A DNA stretch of 64,000 bases from contig CABFPE010000272.1 in the NCBI GenBank assembly GCA_900660155.1, positions 456,407 to 520,406 of the forward strand, written 5' to 3'. The DNA comes from Hofstenia miamia. Its lineage: Eukaryota; Xenacoelomorpha; Acoela; Hofsteniidae. Positions 11,201 to 26,200 of the stretch are shown here, piece by piece. The translations under genes and the position numbers were made by a program. The notes under the pieces are model-generated. The model searched no databases. It was not told where the DNA came from and saw only the letters and a program-made list of their open reading frames with translations. Positions within the stretch are counted from its first letter, which is position 1; every line of letters begins with the position of its first letter.

Positions 11201-14200
11201 ATATCAATCGCCACGATTCATATACATTATTACGGAATGATTTCAATGTTGAAATCAAAGCTGAAAAAAATTATAAAAATTTTAAGAAAAAATAAAGGGA
11301 ATTTTACTGAAAAAAGCTATCATTATTTTGAGTTTCTAATTAATTAAGCACCTGTACTCAATTTATATAAATTTTAAGCCCTTTAAGTAGGGTGTTTATT
11401 TATATTTTCGAATATTTACATTTGTTTATGTGTGTTAGTTTGTAGCTCTTATTAACTTAGGCAATAAATTTGCTTTAACTCATATATGCCATATGTACCA
11501 ACTCTTCCGTTTTGACCGGGAGACTCTCGTTATCGGCACATTTGTCCCGCTTAAATACAAAATTTCCGACTTTCACGTGACAAATCATAAATACGAAATT
11601 ATATTTATACTATATTTTAGATGTGAGTGTGTAATTTCTATTTATTTCTTTTCTATTCACTTAATAGAGTCAAGATTTATTTGCAATATGTATTGATAGC
11701 ATTGAATAAATAAAGACATTCTAATATTTCTGTCTATTCTTTTTATTCTGTTTGCTCTTCCTTTTAACGAACGAAGTAAACACTGCTTTAAATGATCATT
11801 TAATGTATTTTATACAAGTTAATAACTTTCTGAGGCGTAGTTTTTTTGAAACTCAAACCAGAACAGATGTTTATTTTCCCACAAAAAAGTGTTAAAAACT
11901 CCAACGAAAAAAATTGATGTAGTTTAGTGGGCATTAAGTCGAGAAAATCAGCATAGATATTATAATTGTTTACTTTATTGTTTGATAGCATGCGTTTCTT
12001 CACCCACTCAAAAACTTATGTAATTAATGTCACCTAGTTTTTTTACTAAGGCATATACATTATTAATATGTACCATGATAATTTCCAATTTTTGCAAAAG
12101 TTTCATTTAAAATGTTTGCTATTTGTTTCTTGAAGCGTATATTCAAAAAATCATTTAAAATATAGTGACAATTAAACACTATCAGCTCTCTATGGCCCGG
12201 TCCCTTGAAACTTGTTATTGGCGGATATACTGTATAATCCAACAAATAGATCCATAAATAAAATCATTTTATTGATCTAGTTTATGAGTTCGTGACAAGC
12301 ATACTCTCTGAAACAATCTGGCAATTACTTCATACTTAAAATATTAGTACGTACATTTGCTACCATTAACTGAATCAGGAGACTTTGGAACAGGTAGATC
12401 GATGTTGACATAATGACGAACATTTTTCGATTGACTTCGATTTGCATACAGTGCTTTGTACATAGTGGATTCATGAGCTCCTAGAATAATAGTTACAAAT
12501 CCAATATACCAAATTAAAAAGTAATATATACGTTTGGAATTGGCCAGTGGGATGCTAGTTATAATAAAGAGGCTTTGCTGATCTTAAATATAATTACATC
12601 ACGTTTACTCTCAAACGACATTCTTTGATAATAAGCAAATAGTGATGTTGAACGCAAGACTAAAAATTATTCATATTATTTGAAAGTAAAGGCTTAACTT
12701 TATATTTGTGGAAATTCTTAAAAAAGAAAAATTCACCTTATTTGTACTTGAATCAACTTCGAATGCGATGAATGCAGAGAATACAAAAAGTTACTATTGA
12801 TATTGTCACGATTCAATTTTAATATTAAACATACGTTTCATACAAATTCAATTAATGTAAACAACTTCCAACGATAAGCCCTAAATACACTACTGCCAGG
12901 AAAACATTTCCTTAGAAACCAAAATATAGACAAACTTAATTTAAATGTTTAAGTATATTTCACGTCATTGTAAGATGTGCTGACGATGATTATCCTGTAT
13001 ATAGATATTTACGAAATCCACACATTTACAAGCATTTATTGTAGAGAAAACAAATACAAATTAAAGCCCGGTTTCCAGTGAGAGACTTGATCAAAAGAGC
13101 AACTAGTGACAAATCAGCAATATGTTTCCATTAAACGATGTATTAACTCAATTGTCAATTAGTGAATTAAAGCACCAATTTAATGATTCTAATCATAAAA
13201 AACACGTCAGGTTTACGGCAGCGAGGACAATCACAGGAGATGAAATAGGAGCAAATGGACGATTAGGCGAAGTTGGAGAAGGGCTCAGCAAAGAGGAAAT
13301 TCAACAAAGATTACTTAAAGCTCGGTGGCGGGGAAAAGAAGTCAATCGCTGTTGGAGGGTTGAGAGTCAAGATGTAATTAGCAGCAGTACAAGCACGATT
13401 GAAAAACGAGTGAAGGGTGCGATGTTTCTTGGGACGACGAATGGAGAAAGTGACAACATAATCAGAGCGAGTGGAGCGGGAATTAGAGAACTTAATGAAA
13501 TCAAAAGGATCAAGATCCCATTTGCGAGTGAGCAGTCGATTGAACAGGAGGAGGTCACAGGCACGGAAGTAGAGTGACAGCGGGAGAGTGGAGAATTGGA
13601 GAAGGGCGTCTTTGTATGGCAAGGGAAAGATCCATTTGAAGGCACGCTTCTGGAAACGTTCCATAGAGTGGAACAAGAAACCCGAAGGCCATCAACAGGG
13701 AGATGCATAGAGAAGAATGGCGCGAGGAATGGACTTGAACAAAGAGAGTTTCACAGCAGAAGTGGAATTAAAGGGAACATTGCGGAAGAGGGCAAAGAGT
13801 GAGGAATTAGCTTTGCGGAGACGTAAGGACACATGACCAGACCAATTTAAGTTATCAGAAAGTTGAACTCCAATATGAGTAAGGTGAGTTGAAAAGTTCA
13901 CAGGAAGAGGAAGCTCAGAAGGGGGAGATACAGAAAAGGAAATATCACATGTCTTGCTTGGGCTAAAATCAAGATGGTTAACAGAGGACCAAGTGGCTAA
14001 AAGTTGAAGATCAGAGGTAATATAGCAGGCAAATGAATTACCAAAGTTGAAAAACGCGGTGTCATCAATGTACAGTAGACAGGATGAGTTGAGGACAGAT
14101 TGAGGGAGGTCGTTGATAGCAACAAGGAAGAAGAGAACAGCAAACACGGAACCTTGAGGAGAACCACTAGAGACAAGAGCAGGGGAAGAAATAGCCGAGT

Positions 14201-17200
14201 TGATTTTGACACACTGACGACGATTGGACAGGTAAGACTGAAAGAGTTCGATAAAATCAGCATCAAAGCCAAATAAACATAATTTGTCAAGAAGGATAGA
14301 ATGAGGGAGCCGATCAAAAGCTTTAGAAATGTCAAGAAAGATAATGCAACCAGGATCATTGCGATCAGAGTGGAAATAGCAGTTTTCAATCAAAGTGAGC
14401 AAGTTAGTGATGGTAGAACGACCCGGAAGGTTACCATGCTGAGAAGCGGAGAAGAGGTGACGAATTTTAGGGAACACATAACGAAAGACAAGACGCTCAA
14501 AGATTATTGACAGCCGAGAAAGAATAGCTATTATACGATAAGAAGTGACTTGAGAGGAGGGAAGCTGATTGGATTTTAGCAGTGAAGAGATCCAAGATGT
14601 TTTCCAGCAAGGCGGAAAACGCTTAGAGGAGCAAATATAGGACAAGAGTTGCTTTAAATGGATGGAAAGAGTTGAGAATGTTTGGTGAATGACAAAGGAT
14701 GGAACGCCTTCAGGATATCAGGGACCAGACAACTTGCAGGACTTAAGCATGAGGGAAATATCAAGGGCGTTGAAGACGATGTCACATAGGCGAATCAGTG
14801 AGGAGGTGGCAGGAGGACCTGGACAGAGAGAGAAAGGATCCGAGAAATTTGAGTCGAAATAGGCATTGAAACGATCAGCCTTCTCCAGATCTGAGTGTGT
14901 AGAAAGATGGTTCCAATTCAAGCTGGGGAGATCAGGTTTGGAATGCAAGGAACGCAAAAAAGAGTAAGAGTCTTGAAGAGATCCAGATGAGACGCTGGAC
15001 AGCAGAAAGATTTTGTCGAGTTCCATGAAGGTGATGNTTTGACACACTGACGACGATTGGACAGGTAAGACTGAAAGAGTTCGATAAAATCAGCATCAAA
15101 NGAGGAATTAGCTTTGCGGAGACGTAAGGACACATGACCAGACCAATTTAAGTTATCAGAAAGTTGAACTCCAATATGAGTAAGGTGAGTTGAAAAGTTC
15201 ACAGGAAGAGGAAGCTCAGAAGGGGGAGATACAGAAAAGGAAATATCACATGTCTTGCTTGGGCTAAAATCAAGATGGTTAACAGAGGACCAAGTGGCTA
15301 AAAGTTGAAGATCAGAGGTAATATAGCAGGCAAATGAATTACCAAAGTTGAAAAACGCGGTGTCATCAATGTACAGTAGACAGGATGAGTTGAGGACAGA
15401 TTGAGGGAGGTCGTTGATAGCAACAAGGAAGAAGAGAACAGCAAACACGGAACCNAGAGTAAGAGTCTTGAAGAGATCCAGATGAGACGCTGGACAGCAG
15501 AAAGATTTTGTCGAGTTCCATGAAGGTGATGACGTCTTCTGTGAGAGAAGAGAGCTTCGAAGAATCAGAATGACCGTAGCGACGATTGAAAGATTCAAGT
15601 TAGATCGAGCATATTGAGGTCCAGCAGGACAAACAGATGGGGTAATAGAATTGACAGACAGGTTGAAGCGAACAAATGAGTGATCAAACAGATTAACCGG
15701 AACAGGGACTACAGCGGTGTCAAAAATACGATCAGGGTGAGAGCACAAAACCAAGTCAAGGAGAGAGAGGAGCAGGAAGTAGGAAAAAATACAAGTTGTT
15801 CAAGAGAGTAGGAAGCGAAAAGATCCAGAACAGCGAATTCATAGGCGTCATTAGAGTCAAGTGCATTCCAACAAACATTAGGAAGATTGAAGTCACCACA
15901 GATGAGGAGATGGGGAGGAGTGGGAAATCCAAGGTACTGAAGGTACTCAGGCATGGATGAAAATCAGCAAGGGGAATACGAAAAGGACTGTTGGAAGGAA
16001 GGTTGTAAACACAGAGAAGAGAAAAAATGTTATCACTGAGAACAACAGTACAGCCGCAACAGAAATCAAAGGAAAACGACTCAAGGGAGAGGGGGTGGAT
16101 GTTAAGATTAGGGCGACGTGAGGCAATGAGAACACCACCATGACGACCACTAGTGCGATCCACACGGCAGAGAACTTTAAGTGCGGAGTTAGGAAAAACA
16201 ACACTGTCAGCAAGAGAAGGATCAAGCCAGGTTTCAGGAACGAAAATGAAGTCAACAGGAGACTGCAGCAAGAAGTTGTAAAAACTGAGACGACGGTTTA
16301 ATGAGACAAGACTGCGGGCATTGGCGAGCAATAAAGAGAAACCAGAGTTGGGATGAGGAGTAAGATCCAATCTAAGAGGTGCAGGTAGTCAATCAAGACA
16401 AGAATCATCACGACGGCGGTGACGAAGACAAAAGATTTGCGCTCAGCATCAGAGAGACGGTAGTGTCGGATCAAGAGGCCATCTGACCACACTTCAGGAT
16501 CCATGAGAGCAAGATGAGACTCTTGATTACAGACAATGTGGATGAGGCGAATGGAGAATCCGTACGTGGAGGACTGAGAAGGGCGTCATCAAATTGGAGA
16601 GAGGATGAACGAAGGTGATCAGCAACATCAGAAGCAGAAACAGAATTAGCAAAACGGGCGATATAGATGTGAGCGTGAACTTTACGAGGAGGACAAGGAA
16701 GAGAACTAATCGGAACAGCAGGCAGTTGGCAGGACGAACTAGTGCCAAGGTATGACGTGGGCGATGATTGTGGTGAGTAGGCAGTGGACCAGACTGTTCA
16801 GGGGTACGTGACAATCCAGGTGAGGGAGCGACAGTAGGAGCAGAACTGCTGGTACGTGAGGCAGCAGCACTGTATGAGAACATTTGAGATTGTAGAGAGG
16901 AAACGTCGGAGGAAAGCTTTGTGAGGGATGCAGACAATGATGATATGACACCAGGACCATCATTGGAGGAGGAGAGCGAGATAGAGAGAGAAGGACAGCT
17001 TGGCGCAGCAACGAAATGATGCGACTTTTTTCAGACCACCAACGGCAGAGGTATACTGGGCATTGCTCAAAATTTTCAGGTCGGACAGCAATATTTAAGG
17101 CATAACTGAAATCTAATTAAACTGTATAATAATTTCTGTATAATTTCTTTGAAAAGACGCTTTTTGGAGCAGATGGTAAATTTCAATACAAGAGCAATTG

Positions 17201-20200
17201 CTATACTCGATTTACTCCTAAACAATAATGCTAGCGAAGTTGACCATATTTGTTCGATAAGAGGGCTAGGTAAAAGTGACCATGACACTGGTATAAGAGT
17301 TGATCTTCACCTTAACGGTGGCATTGAGCAAGTAAAAACTCCCAAATACAATTTCAGACGCGCCAAAATTGTGAAGATGCGGAATTTTTTTAAGAATCAA
17401 AGTTGGGAAAATACTTTGGACGGGGATGCGAACCCAGCCTATGAGAGTTTTGTTAAGAAATATCGTCAAGCAATGAAGCAGTTTGTGCCATACTCAACAC
17501 CTAAGAGTAGAAAACAATTCCCATGGGAGGACTCACAGTAAGTCGATGTGTGCAAAGCAGAAAGGAAAAAGGCGTGGAGAACTTACCACCAAAGCGGCCT
17601 CACTGTAGACAGATTAGGCTACCTCAAAAAAGCAAACAAATATAAAAAATCACTAGCCGAGGCTAGAAAATCGTATGAGCTGAAAATAGCGCAGAACATG
17701 AGTCATGGGTCTTCGAAGTTCTTCAAATATGCTAGCATGTTTGTGAAGCCTAGGAGCAGTATATGTAAAGTTCAGAATGTTAATGGCACTGTTCTTACTA
17801 GTCCGGAAGACATAGCAAACGTGCTTAACGCATATTACAGCATTGTTTTTACAGTTGATCACGAGTTGCCATCATTGCAGGCTAAGCAACTACTCAAGAG
17901 GAATGAGTACCATATCAGCGATATTGAGTTTTCTCCGGAAGACGTTGTTAAGCAGCTTATGAATTTCAAGATAGATAAGTCCCCTGGTCCGGACAGTATC
18001 AGTCCTTTCATCCTAAAGAAGTTTGCGACTCAGTTAGCTTATCCATTGTATATAATATTTCGAAGGTCTCTTGACACTGGTATAGTCCCTATTGAATGGA
18101 AAAAGGCTAACGTGACACCGCTTAAGAAAGTTCCTGGTTCGCTGAAAGTAAGTGACACTCGCACTGTTTCATTGATGTCGGTGGTAGCTAAGGTATTTGA
18201 ATGGCAACAACTGGTTCTCAAAGAACTCCCCCGTAGGTCAACTGTATCCAATCTCCTGAATTGTGTAAATGAGTGGACGACGGCGGTTGATCAAGGCGCT
18301 CAAGTTTCAGTAATATATGTCGACTTTCTTAAAGCTTTCGATACCGTTCCCCATGAAAAGCTTCTTTAAAAACTTGAAAATGCAGGTGTTCGTGGTAGAT
18401 TGATACAGTAGTTTCTTAGTTTTCTAGTTGGGCGCTCTCAGAGGGTTGTTGTCCACGGGCATGAAGCTGCATGGGCGAATGTTATCAGTGGCATACCTCA
18501 AAGTAGCATCTCAGGAGCTAACTGTGTTATCATTTTCATAAATGACCTGCTTGAAGTACTGGGATCAACTGGAGTTGTATGTTAACACATTTGAAGATGG
18601 CGGTGCTATATGTCTCCAGCACATATCAAGCTGGGCGGACCACTGGGGAGTGAAAGTTAAACCTGAAAAGTGCATGGTACTTAACATCAACAAGAAGATA
18701 GAAAATTTTCAATTGATGGCCGTGACCTTCCTGAAACCCAATACGTTAAGGATCTTGGTGTGTGGGTATCAGCTGATTTGAAATGGGATATCCATGTTGA
18801 TGCTGTGGTTGAACGTGATTTGAGATTGGGGGGGAAGGGGAGTGAAGCACGTTCTCGCTAGTAATGACAAGGAGGTGATACTACCATTATATAAAGCAAT
18901 TGTTCGTCCTATCATGGAGTACGCCGCCACTGTCTGGTCACCTTAATATTTTAAACTCAAGAAAAAGCTGGAAGCTGCACAGAAGCGTTGTTTAAATATG
19001 GTCAATGGCGATGTCATGGTCACCCAATTGGAATCGCGTATAGAAACAATCGACCTTGTCACAACCTACAAGATGCTCAACAATCAGATGTGCATCAACA
19101 AGGAAAAATACTTTGAAATGGCGCAATCAGGCGCATTGCGCGGCAATTCGAAGAAACTGTATAAGAAATGGTGCCGGACAAATATAAGGGCGCATTTTCT
19201 TAGTGCCCGTGTGGTAGACAAATGGAATGCGTTGTCAGATAATGTCGTCACTTCAACGTCCATTAACATGTTCAAATCTGGGTTAAGGGGTGCCCGTGAA
19301 TAGGGCATCTAGACCTGTAAAGGTCAGTTTAAGGGTCAGCTTACTATTAAAACTGACCATCTCGGCGTTATATGTCATCCGAAAAAACGCGTTCCACCTA
19401 TTAGACAAACAGTTTTTTTCAAAATTGCAGGTAAAAGAACAAACAACGTTTAAACTTGACATTTGACTCAACTACCTTTGAAAGAACATAGGAAGCTTCC
19501 GATTGCAGTGAAGCAATGAGATATTTCATTGAAACAATAGTAGGTATCTTGAACGAACACTGTCCGTTTAGAAGAGGGTCCATGAGTACACGAGATCATA
19601 AATATATGAGCCCATTTCTGAAATGTTTGCTGAAACAAAAGTAAGATTTCCCGCACGAATATAACTGCAGAAATGCGGATCATCGAGAAAAGAATCCGAG
19701 AAACAATAATAGCAAATATAAATGAAAGATCGATCGAAGCAATGGTGGCAAACTACAAACCGACTTTTTGGTAAAGCTAAGGAAAATTAGTGCTGATATA
19801 TGCACTAACTAGTCTTACGTTGAACCATCTGTACAGGATGTAACTATAATACCACCAGAAATTTCACCATTTTATGTCTTTAGTGTTCTGAGAAACAAAA
19901 ACACCGCAGTTTGAAGTAACGGAATACCAGTTTGGATTTTTTGTGCAAATAGTCACAACCTCACTTTTCCAATTACCCACATCATTAATTTGTTCCTGTA
20001 TTCAAGCCAATTTCCGACTTGCTTGAAGACCTCAATAACTGCCCCATTATCAAAAGTTTTATCGCCAAAGACAGTAGCTGACTTTCGGCCAATTTCAGTA
20101 ATTTCTCGGATTATAGAAAGAACAAATATGAAAGAATTATCAATTATAGGCAGCATGGATTTCGTAACCATGGGTCAACAACTAATGCAATGATTCGCAT

Positions 20201-23200
20201 ACAAAATGACTGCTCATATTTACAGTTGAAGGAATGTGATTAGGTTAGAGTAATCTCACTCAACTTCTCAAAAGCTTTTGACAAAGTTAAGCACAGTATT
20301 CTAAAATCAAAGTTGGCACAATATGGGTTTGATGCACATGTCATAAATTGGGTATGCAGTTCTCTGTCGGGCAGGCATTAGTCTGTGTCAATAAAAAATA
20401 AAAGCTCCTCGATCCTTAAAATCAATCTTGGCGTCATCCAGGGATCTGTTGGACGGCCGACATATTTCAATATCTATGTGAATGACATTTCTTATGACGA
20501 AGAATTATACAGGCACTCATGTTTTGTTGACGATCTTACTCTTATCATTGGAGGTTATTATGACAGAGGCGACTCAGCCGTTTCTAGGCTCTCTGATGTT
20601 CAAAATTGGAGCAGAGAAAATAATTTAACGTTGAATGAAAACAAAAGTCATGAGTTGATAATAAATTTTGGTAAAGATGCGGTCAAAGAGTTTGATGTTA
20701 TCGTGCGGACGAAAACTCTCAAGTTACTTGGAATTTATTTAGACGAAAATATCAGATTTAGTACTCACATAAATAAAATTGCATCAAAGTGCAACCAAGT
20801 TGTTTGTATGATCAATCGACTGAAGAAAAATGGTTATGTTAGGAGTGAACTCAGCTATTTATTTGACTCACTCATTGTATCTGTTTTAGTGTATGGTATC
20901 TAGAAAAGTTGGATGACTGCCAAAGAATGGCTAAGCGGTTTGGAATAATAACTGAGTTTGTTCCCATCAAGGTTCGAGCAACATAGGCTGATTCGACACT
21001 TCAAAAAAATCATTGAGACACCAGGCCATCTTATTCCAGCCCATGAAAATTATGCCAATACTAATCTCAGGAAAAGGCTTTCTCCAGTGCCAAAAAGGCT
21101 GACTTCTATATTTTCCCAATAGGTTCATGATAGAATCACGTCAAAATCAAACAAGTAACTGATGACATGTTCATGGAACTTTCATATTTTACTTATTCCA
21201 TATATCAAATGCTCATTTTACACCGAGATTTGTAAAAGTATTTAGTGCTTTGGATGTTGTTTCTGAAGTTAATAAAACTTACTTACTTAATTACTTAATG
21301 CAAATTCTAATAGTATATAATGGTTGCTGTATTAGATTGGGAGATGCATTGTCAGAAATTTAGTCTTTTCCTCATTAGACTAGAAAAAGCTTTTGTGCAA
21401 ATAGCTAATATATTTACAAATTCCCGCATTCGATTATTCTCGTAGAAACATCTGCGATCCTTATTCATTTAGCTACAACCATGGAGCAGAATTTTTCAAC
21501 AAATGTATTTACAACTATTTTATAATGTATAACTCAAAATCAAAAATATTTTTATTCCTCTACAATAATTTGGAAATGAGAAGTAAAATCGAATTTATGT
21601 TGTAATACACAATAATCTGAAAAAGATACTTTTGAAATTTCACATTGACCCACAACTTCCCTGAAAATAATTCTAGTTGTATTAAATCTTAGAAACACAA
21701 AATGTATTTAACATAAAATTATAACGAAAATGATACCAAAATTATTTTATTAGGGTTCTATTAACGTCCCATTTTGTATTTATAAAGCAGACTCAGTTAT
21801 TTATGGTTGAAATATTTTTGCAGTCACCTCGTCAAACATTAATCATTAAAATTTCAATCACTTAACCAGGCTTTTTGAAACAAGGTTAAGTTACTAATTC
21901 TGAGTTCGAATTTTAGCGTTTTAAGTTTGAGTTCTAGTATTTTTTAAAGAAAATTCTTAGTTTGATTGAGTTTTTCTAAATCTGAGTTTTTCAGGTTAAA
22001 AAACATTTATTTTTTAAGGTATTTTCAAGTGGATTCGAGGTTTCATGATTGCTCTTCCACGTTTTTTTGATTGAGTTTGGAGAGTTCAAGTACTTAACAT
22101 TCCAAGTACTCAAAAACTTTGGACTTAAAATGAATTTTTTGCTTTTAAAATTACGATTTTGTTCTGCAAGACTTTCAAATATTATTAATTCAAAGAATAG
22201 TTTAAATTGTTTATTATTTAAACATGTCTGTTTATTATACTGTTTAATTAGATTTCAAATTGTGAGATGGTTGCAAGACAGAATACAATGGCTGATGATG
22301 AAGATGGATCAATGTATCTGGTTTAGTGCAGTGTTGACTGTTGTCTGGTCTGGGTGAAGATCTCAATACCAACAAAACTTCTGAAGGATTTCACAAGAGG
22401 AACTTTCTTTGTTGTGTAGTGAAGAAGATAGTGAGTCACTTGGGTTATGGTCACTATCAGCCAAAAGCAACAAAACAAAAACAAATTATATTATTTAAAA
22501 TTATAGTTTACTTATTTTAATAGTAATTTATAAAATATATATTTGCCAATTTTAAAAAATATAGGAAATATTTGTTAGATAATTATTTTATTACGCATTG
22601 AGACCACAATTAAGCCTTAACTTTCAAGCTTCTTGGAATTTTAATTTATTATATAGAAAATCAGTACAAGTTAATTATTGCACATATGATTTTAATCTTA
22701 GGACCTAAAACGAATGATGCCAAAATTAAAATAATGTTGCTTTTGCTGGAACTTATCAAATTTCAGTTAATTTATCAATAGTGCAGCAATTATAGATTAT
22801 CATTGTCATCTCAACTTTTTGTTCTTTAAAATAATTCATTACAAATTTATTAATAGTGTAATTCTTTAATTCATTAATTTAATGTATTAATATACATAAA
22901 ATTATAAATGATGCTGCTTTCTTGTGCATTTTTATCCTTTTCGTTTATTTTACATTTGCATGATTTGTTGTTAACTCCATTATTTTTCTAATGAACAATG
23001 TAGGCAATATTGACATTACATTTTCAAATATAAAACAGCATTTTTTCCAAATACTGCTTATTAATATTACTATATAGAATTGCTAGCTATTCAGTTTTTG
23101 AGAGAGATATTTTGTTCTCACTCTTAATGTGATTTGCTTGCATTGACAGTTCTTCATTATATTCTACTAATATTTGTTTTCAAAAAACTTTTTATTGAAT

Positions 23201-26200
23201 AAAATCATTAACAACCCTTTTTCACTTAAATTAAATCCATTCCAAAAATTTATAATTATAATTTGGCTATTTGACAGTGACTAGTCATTGGTGGATGATG
23301 CTGTTGGCTGAAAGATCCTGACACTGTCACTTGGGGACCTTCCTGTGCTTNNNNNNNNNNNNNNNNNNNNNNNNNNNNNNNNNNNNNNNNNNNNNNNNNN
23401 NNNNNNNNNNNNNNNNNNNNNNNNNNNNNNNNNNNNNNNNNNNNNNNNNNNNNNNNNNNNNNNNNNNNNNNNNNNNNNNNNNNNNNNNNNNNNNNNNNNN
23501 NNNNNNNNNNNNNNNNNNNNNNNNNNNNNNNNNNNNNNNNNNNNNNNNNNNNNNNNNNNNNNNNNNNNNNNNNNNNNNNNNNNNNNNNNNNNNNNNNNNN
23601 NNNNNNNNNNNNNNNNNNNNNNNNNNNNNNNNNNNNNNNNNNNNNNNNNNNNNNNNNNNNNNNNNNNNNNNNNNNNNNNNNNNNNNNNNNNNNNNNNNNN
23701 NNNNNNNNNNNNNNNNNNNNNNNNNNNNNNNNNNNNNNNNNNNNNNNNNNNNNNNNNNNNNNNNNNNNNNNNNNNNNNNNNNNNNNNNNNNNNNNNNNNN
23801 NNNNNNNNNNNNNNNNNNNNNNNNNNNNNNNNNNNNNNNNNNNNNNNNNNNNNNNNNNNNNNNNNNNNNNNNNNNNNNNNNNNNNNNNNNNNNNNNNNNN
23901 NNNNNNNNNNNNNNNNNNNNNNNNNNNNNNNNNNNNNNNNNNNNNNNNNNNNNNNNNNNNNNNNNNNNNNNNNNNNNNNNNNNNNNNNNNNNNNNNNNNN
24001 NNNNNNNNNNNNNNNNNNNNNNNNNNNNNNNNNNNNNNNNNNNNNNNNNNNNNNNNNNNNNNNNNNNNNNNNNNNNNNNNNNNNNNNNNNNNNNNNNNNN
24101 NNNNNNNNNNNNNNNNNNNNNNNNNNNNNNNNNNNNNNNNNNNNNNNNNNNNNNNNNNNNNNNNNNNNNNNNNNNNNNNNNNNNNNNNNNNNNNNNNNNN
24201 NNNNNNNNNNNNNNNNNNNNNNNNNNNNNNNNNNNNNNNNNNNNNNNNNNNNNNNNNNNNNNNNNNNNNNNNNNNNNNNNNNNNNNNNNNNNNNNNNNNN
24301 NNNNNNNNNNNNNNNNNNNNNNNNNNNNNNNNNNNNNNNNNNNNNNNNNNCAAGAAAGTCAACACATTTTGACATCTGAAATGAAGTCCAATTTAATGAA
24401 ATCTGTTTCAGTTCGTTTGAATGAAGTTATTTCTACAGGAGGAAAACAAATTAGACTTTGATGCTTTTTACTTATAGTCCTTTAATGTATCTTTAAAATC
24501 TTACATGTCTTGAGTTGTTACGTTCAGTAGTTCAAAAGTAATATGCCTTTTTTCTAGTCTCATTTTTTTTGCAGCCAACTATACTTGAGACCCAGATCAA
24601 CAGACGATCGTTTCAATGGGCTAGCATTGACGTACTTCCATACTGAAATACCCATCGATACAGAAGACGTTATCAATACGTTTTCATTGAAAAATCGCAG
24701 AAGTAATTTCAAATTGTAAATAAAATGCTTCAAATTCAATAGAATTTATACATTAATCATGAATTATCTTATTAAAATTATTAAATTTAACATTGTCTTG
24801 CTTAATAATATTCTTGTGAAATATTTTCATAAAAAATTATGATTTTTATTCCATATAAATTATGGTGGTTATGTTGCTAGACTTTCCCAGAAATATCCAG
24901 CATTAATTTGGATCAGTTCATTGCATAGTTACATGTACTTTTAATACAATTGGAAAATTAATAAAAGTTTGCTGTAAAACACTCCCCCCCCCAAATGAAT
25001 TTCTAGATCCGCCACTGCGGTTGTANTTGGGGAGCACTTTCCTATCGTGGGTTTTATCTGAAAATTTTAGACGGAAAAGCCACAATCACAGTCAAAGATA
25101 TTACCAAATTATAGTTGAATTTATGCCTTATGCTGATGCTTTATATGATGATGAATGGATACTCCAACAGGACGGAGCAACCCCGCACACGTCAACAAAG
25201 ACAAAAAATTGGTTTTCTGAAAATAATATCCAGTTTTTGCAATGGCCACCAAGTTCTGCTGATCTTTCTCCAATCGAAAACGTGTGGCAGATATTGAAAA
25301 ATGACGTTGAGAAGAAAAATCCGAAAAATAAATCCGATTTAAAAGAAAAAATCCAAGAAAGTCAACACATTTTGACATCTGAAATGAAGTCCAATTTAAT
25401 GAAATCTGTTTCAGTTCGTTTGAATGAAGTTATTTCTACAGGAGGAAAACAAATTAGACTTTGATGCTTTTTACTTATAGTCCTTTAATGTATCTTTAAA
25501 ATCTTACATGTCTTGAGTTGTTACGTTCAGTAGTTCAAAAGTAATATGCCTTTTTTCTAGTCTCATTTTTTTTGCAGCCAACTATACTTGAGACCCAGAT
25601 CAACAGACGATCGTTTCAATGGGCTAGCATTGACGTACTTCCATACTGAAATACCCATCGATACAGAAGACGTTATCAATACGTTTTCATTGAAAAATCG
25701 CAGAAGTAATTTCAAATTGTAAATAAAATGCTTCAAATTCAATAGAATTTATACATTAATCATGAATTATCTTATTAAAATTATTAAATTTAACATTGTC
25801 TTGCTTAATAATATTCTTGTGAAATATTTTCATAAAAAATTATGATTTTTATTCCATATAAATTATGGTGGTTATGTTGCTAGACTTTCCCAGAAATATC
25901 CAGCATTAATTTGGATCAGTTCATTGCATAGTTACATGTACTTTTAATACAATTGGAAAATTAATAAAAGTTTGCTGTAAAACACTCCCCCCCCCAAATG
26001 AATTTCTAGATCCGCCACTGCGGTTGTATAGTTAACTAAGAATGCGCAAGTTATGAAGATGAATTCTGTATTTAAAAAATTTGAATATATATACTTTTCT
26101 GTACTAGTTGCTATGCACCTGGTAAAATATGCATATGTAAAATCGTTAAGAAGAATGTTGATTTAGCTACCACAACAAGAAGTCAATCCCAACTTGTTTT

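Noticed and set aside
13122-13577. 151-codon plus-strand frame
   Set aside because: Antisense shadow of the LINE ORF2 C-terminus, which shows clear family motifs on the minus strand.
15037-15531. Apparent tandem LINE duplication
   Set aside because: Exact re-used pieces separated by single N show a gap-filling artefact, not biology.
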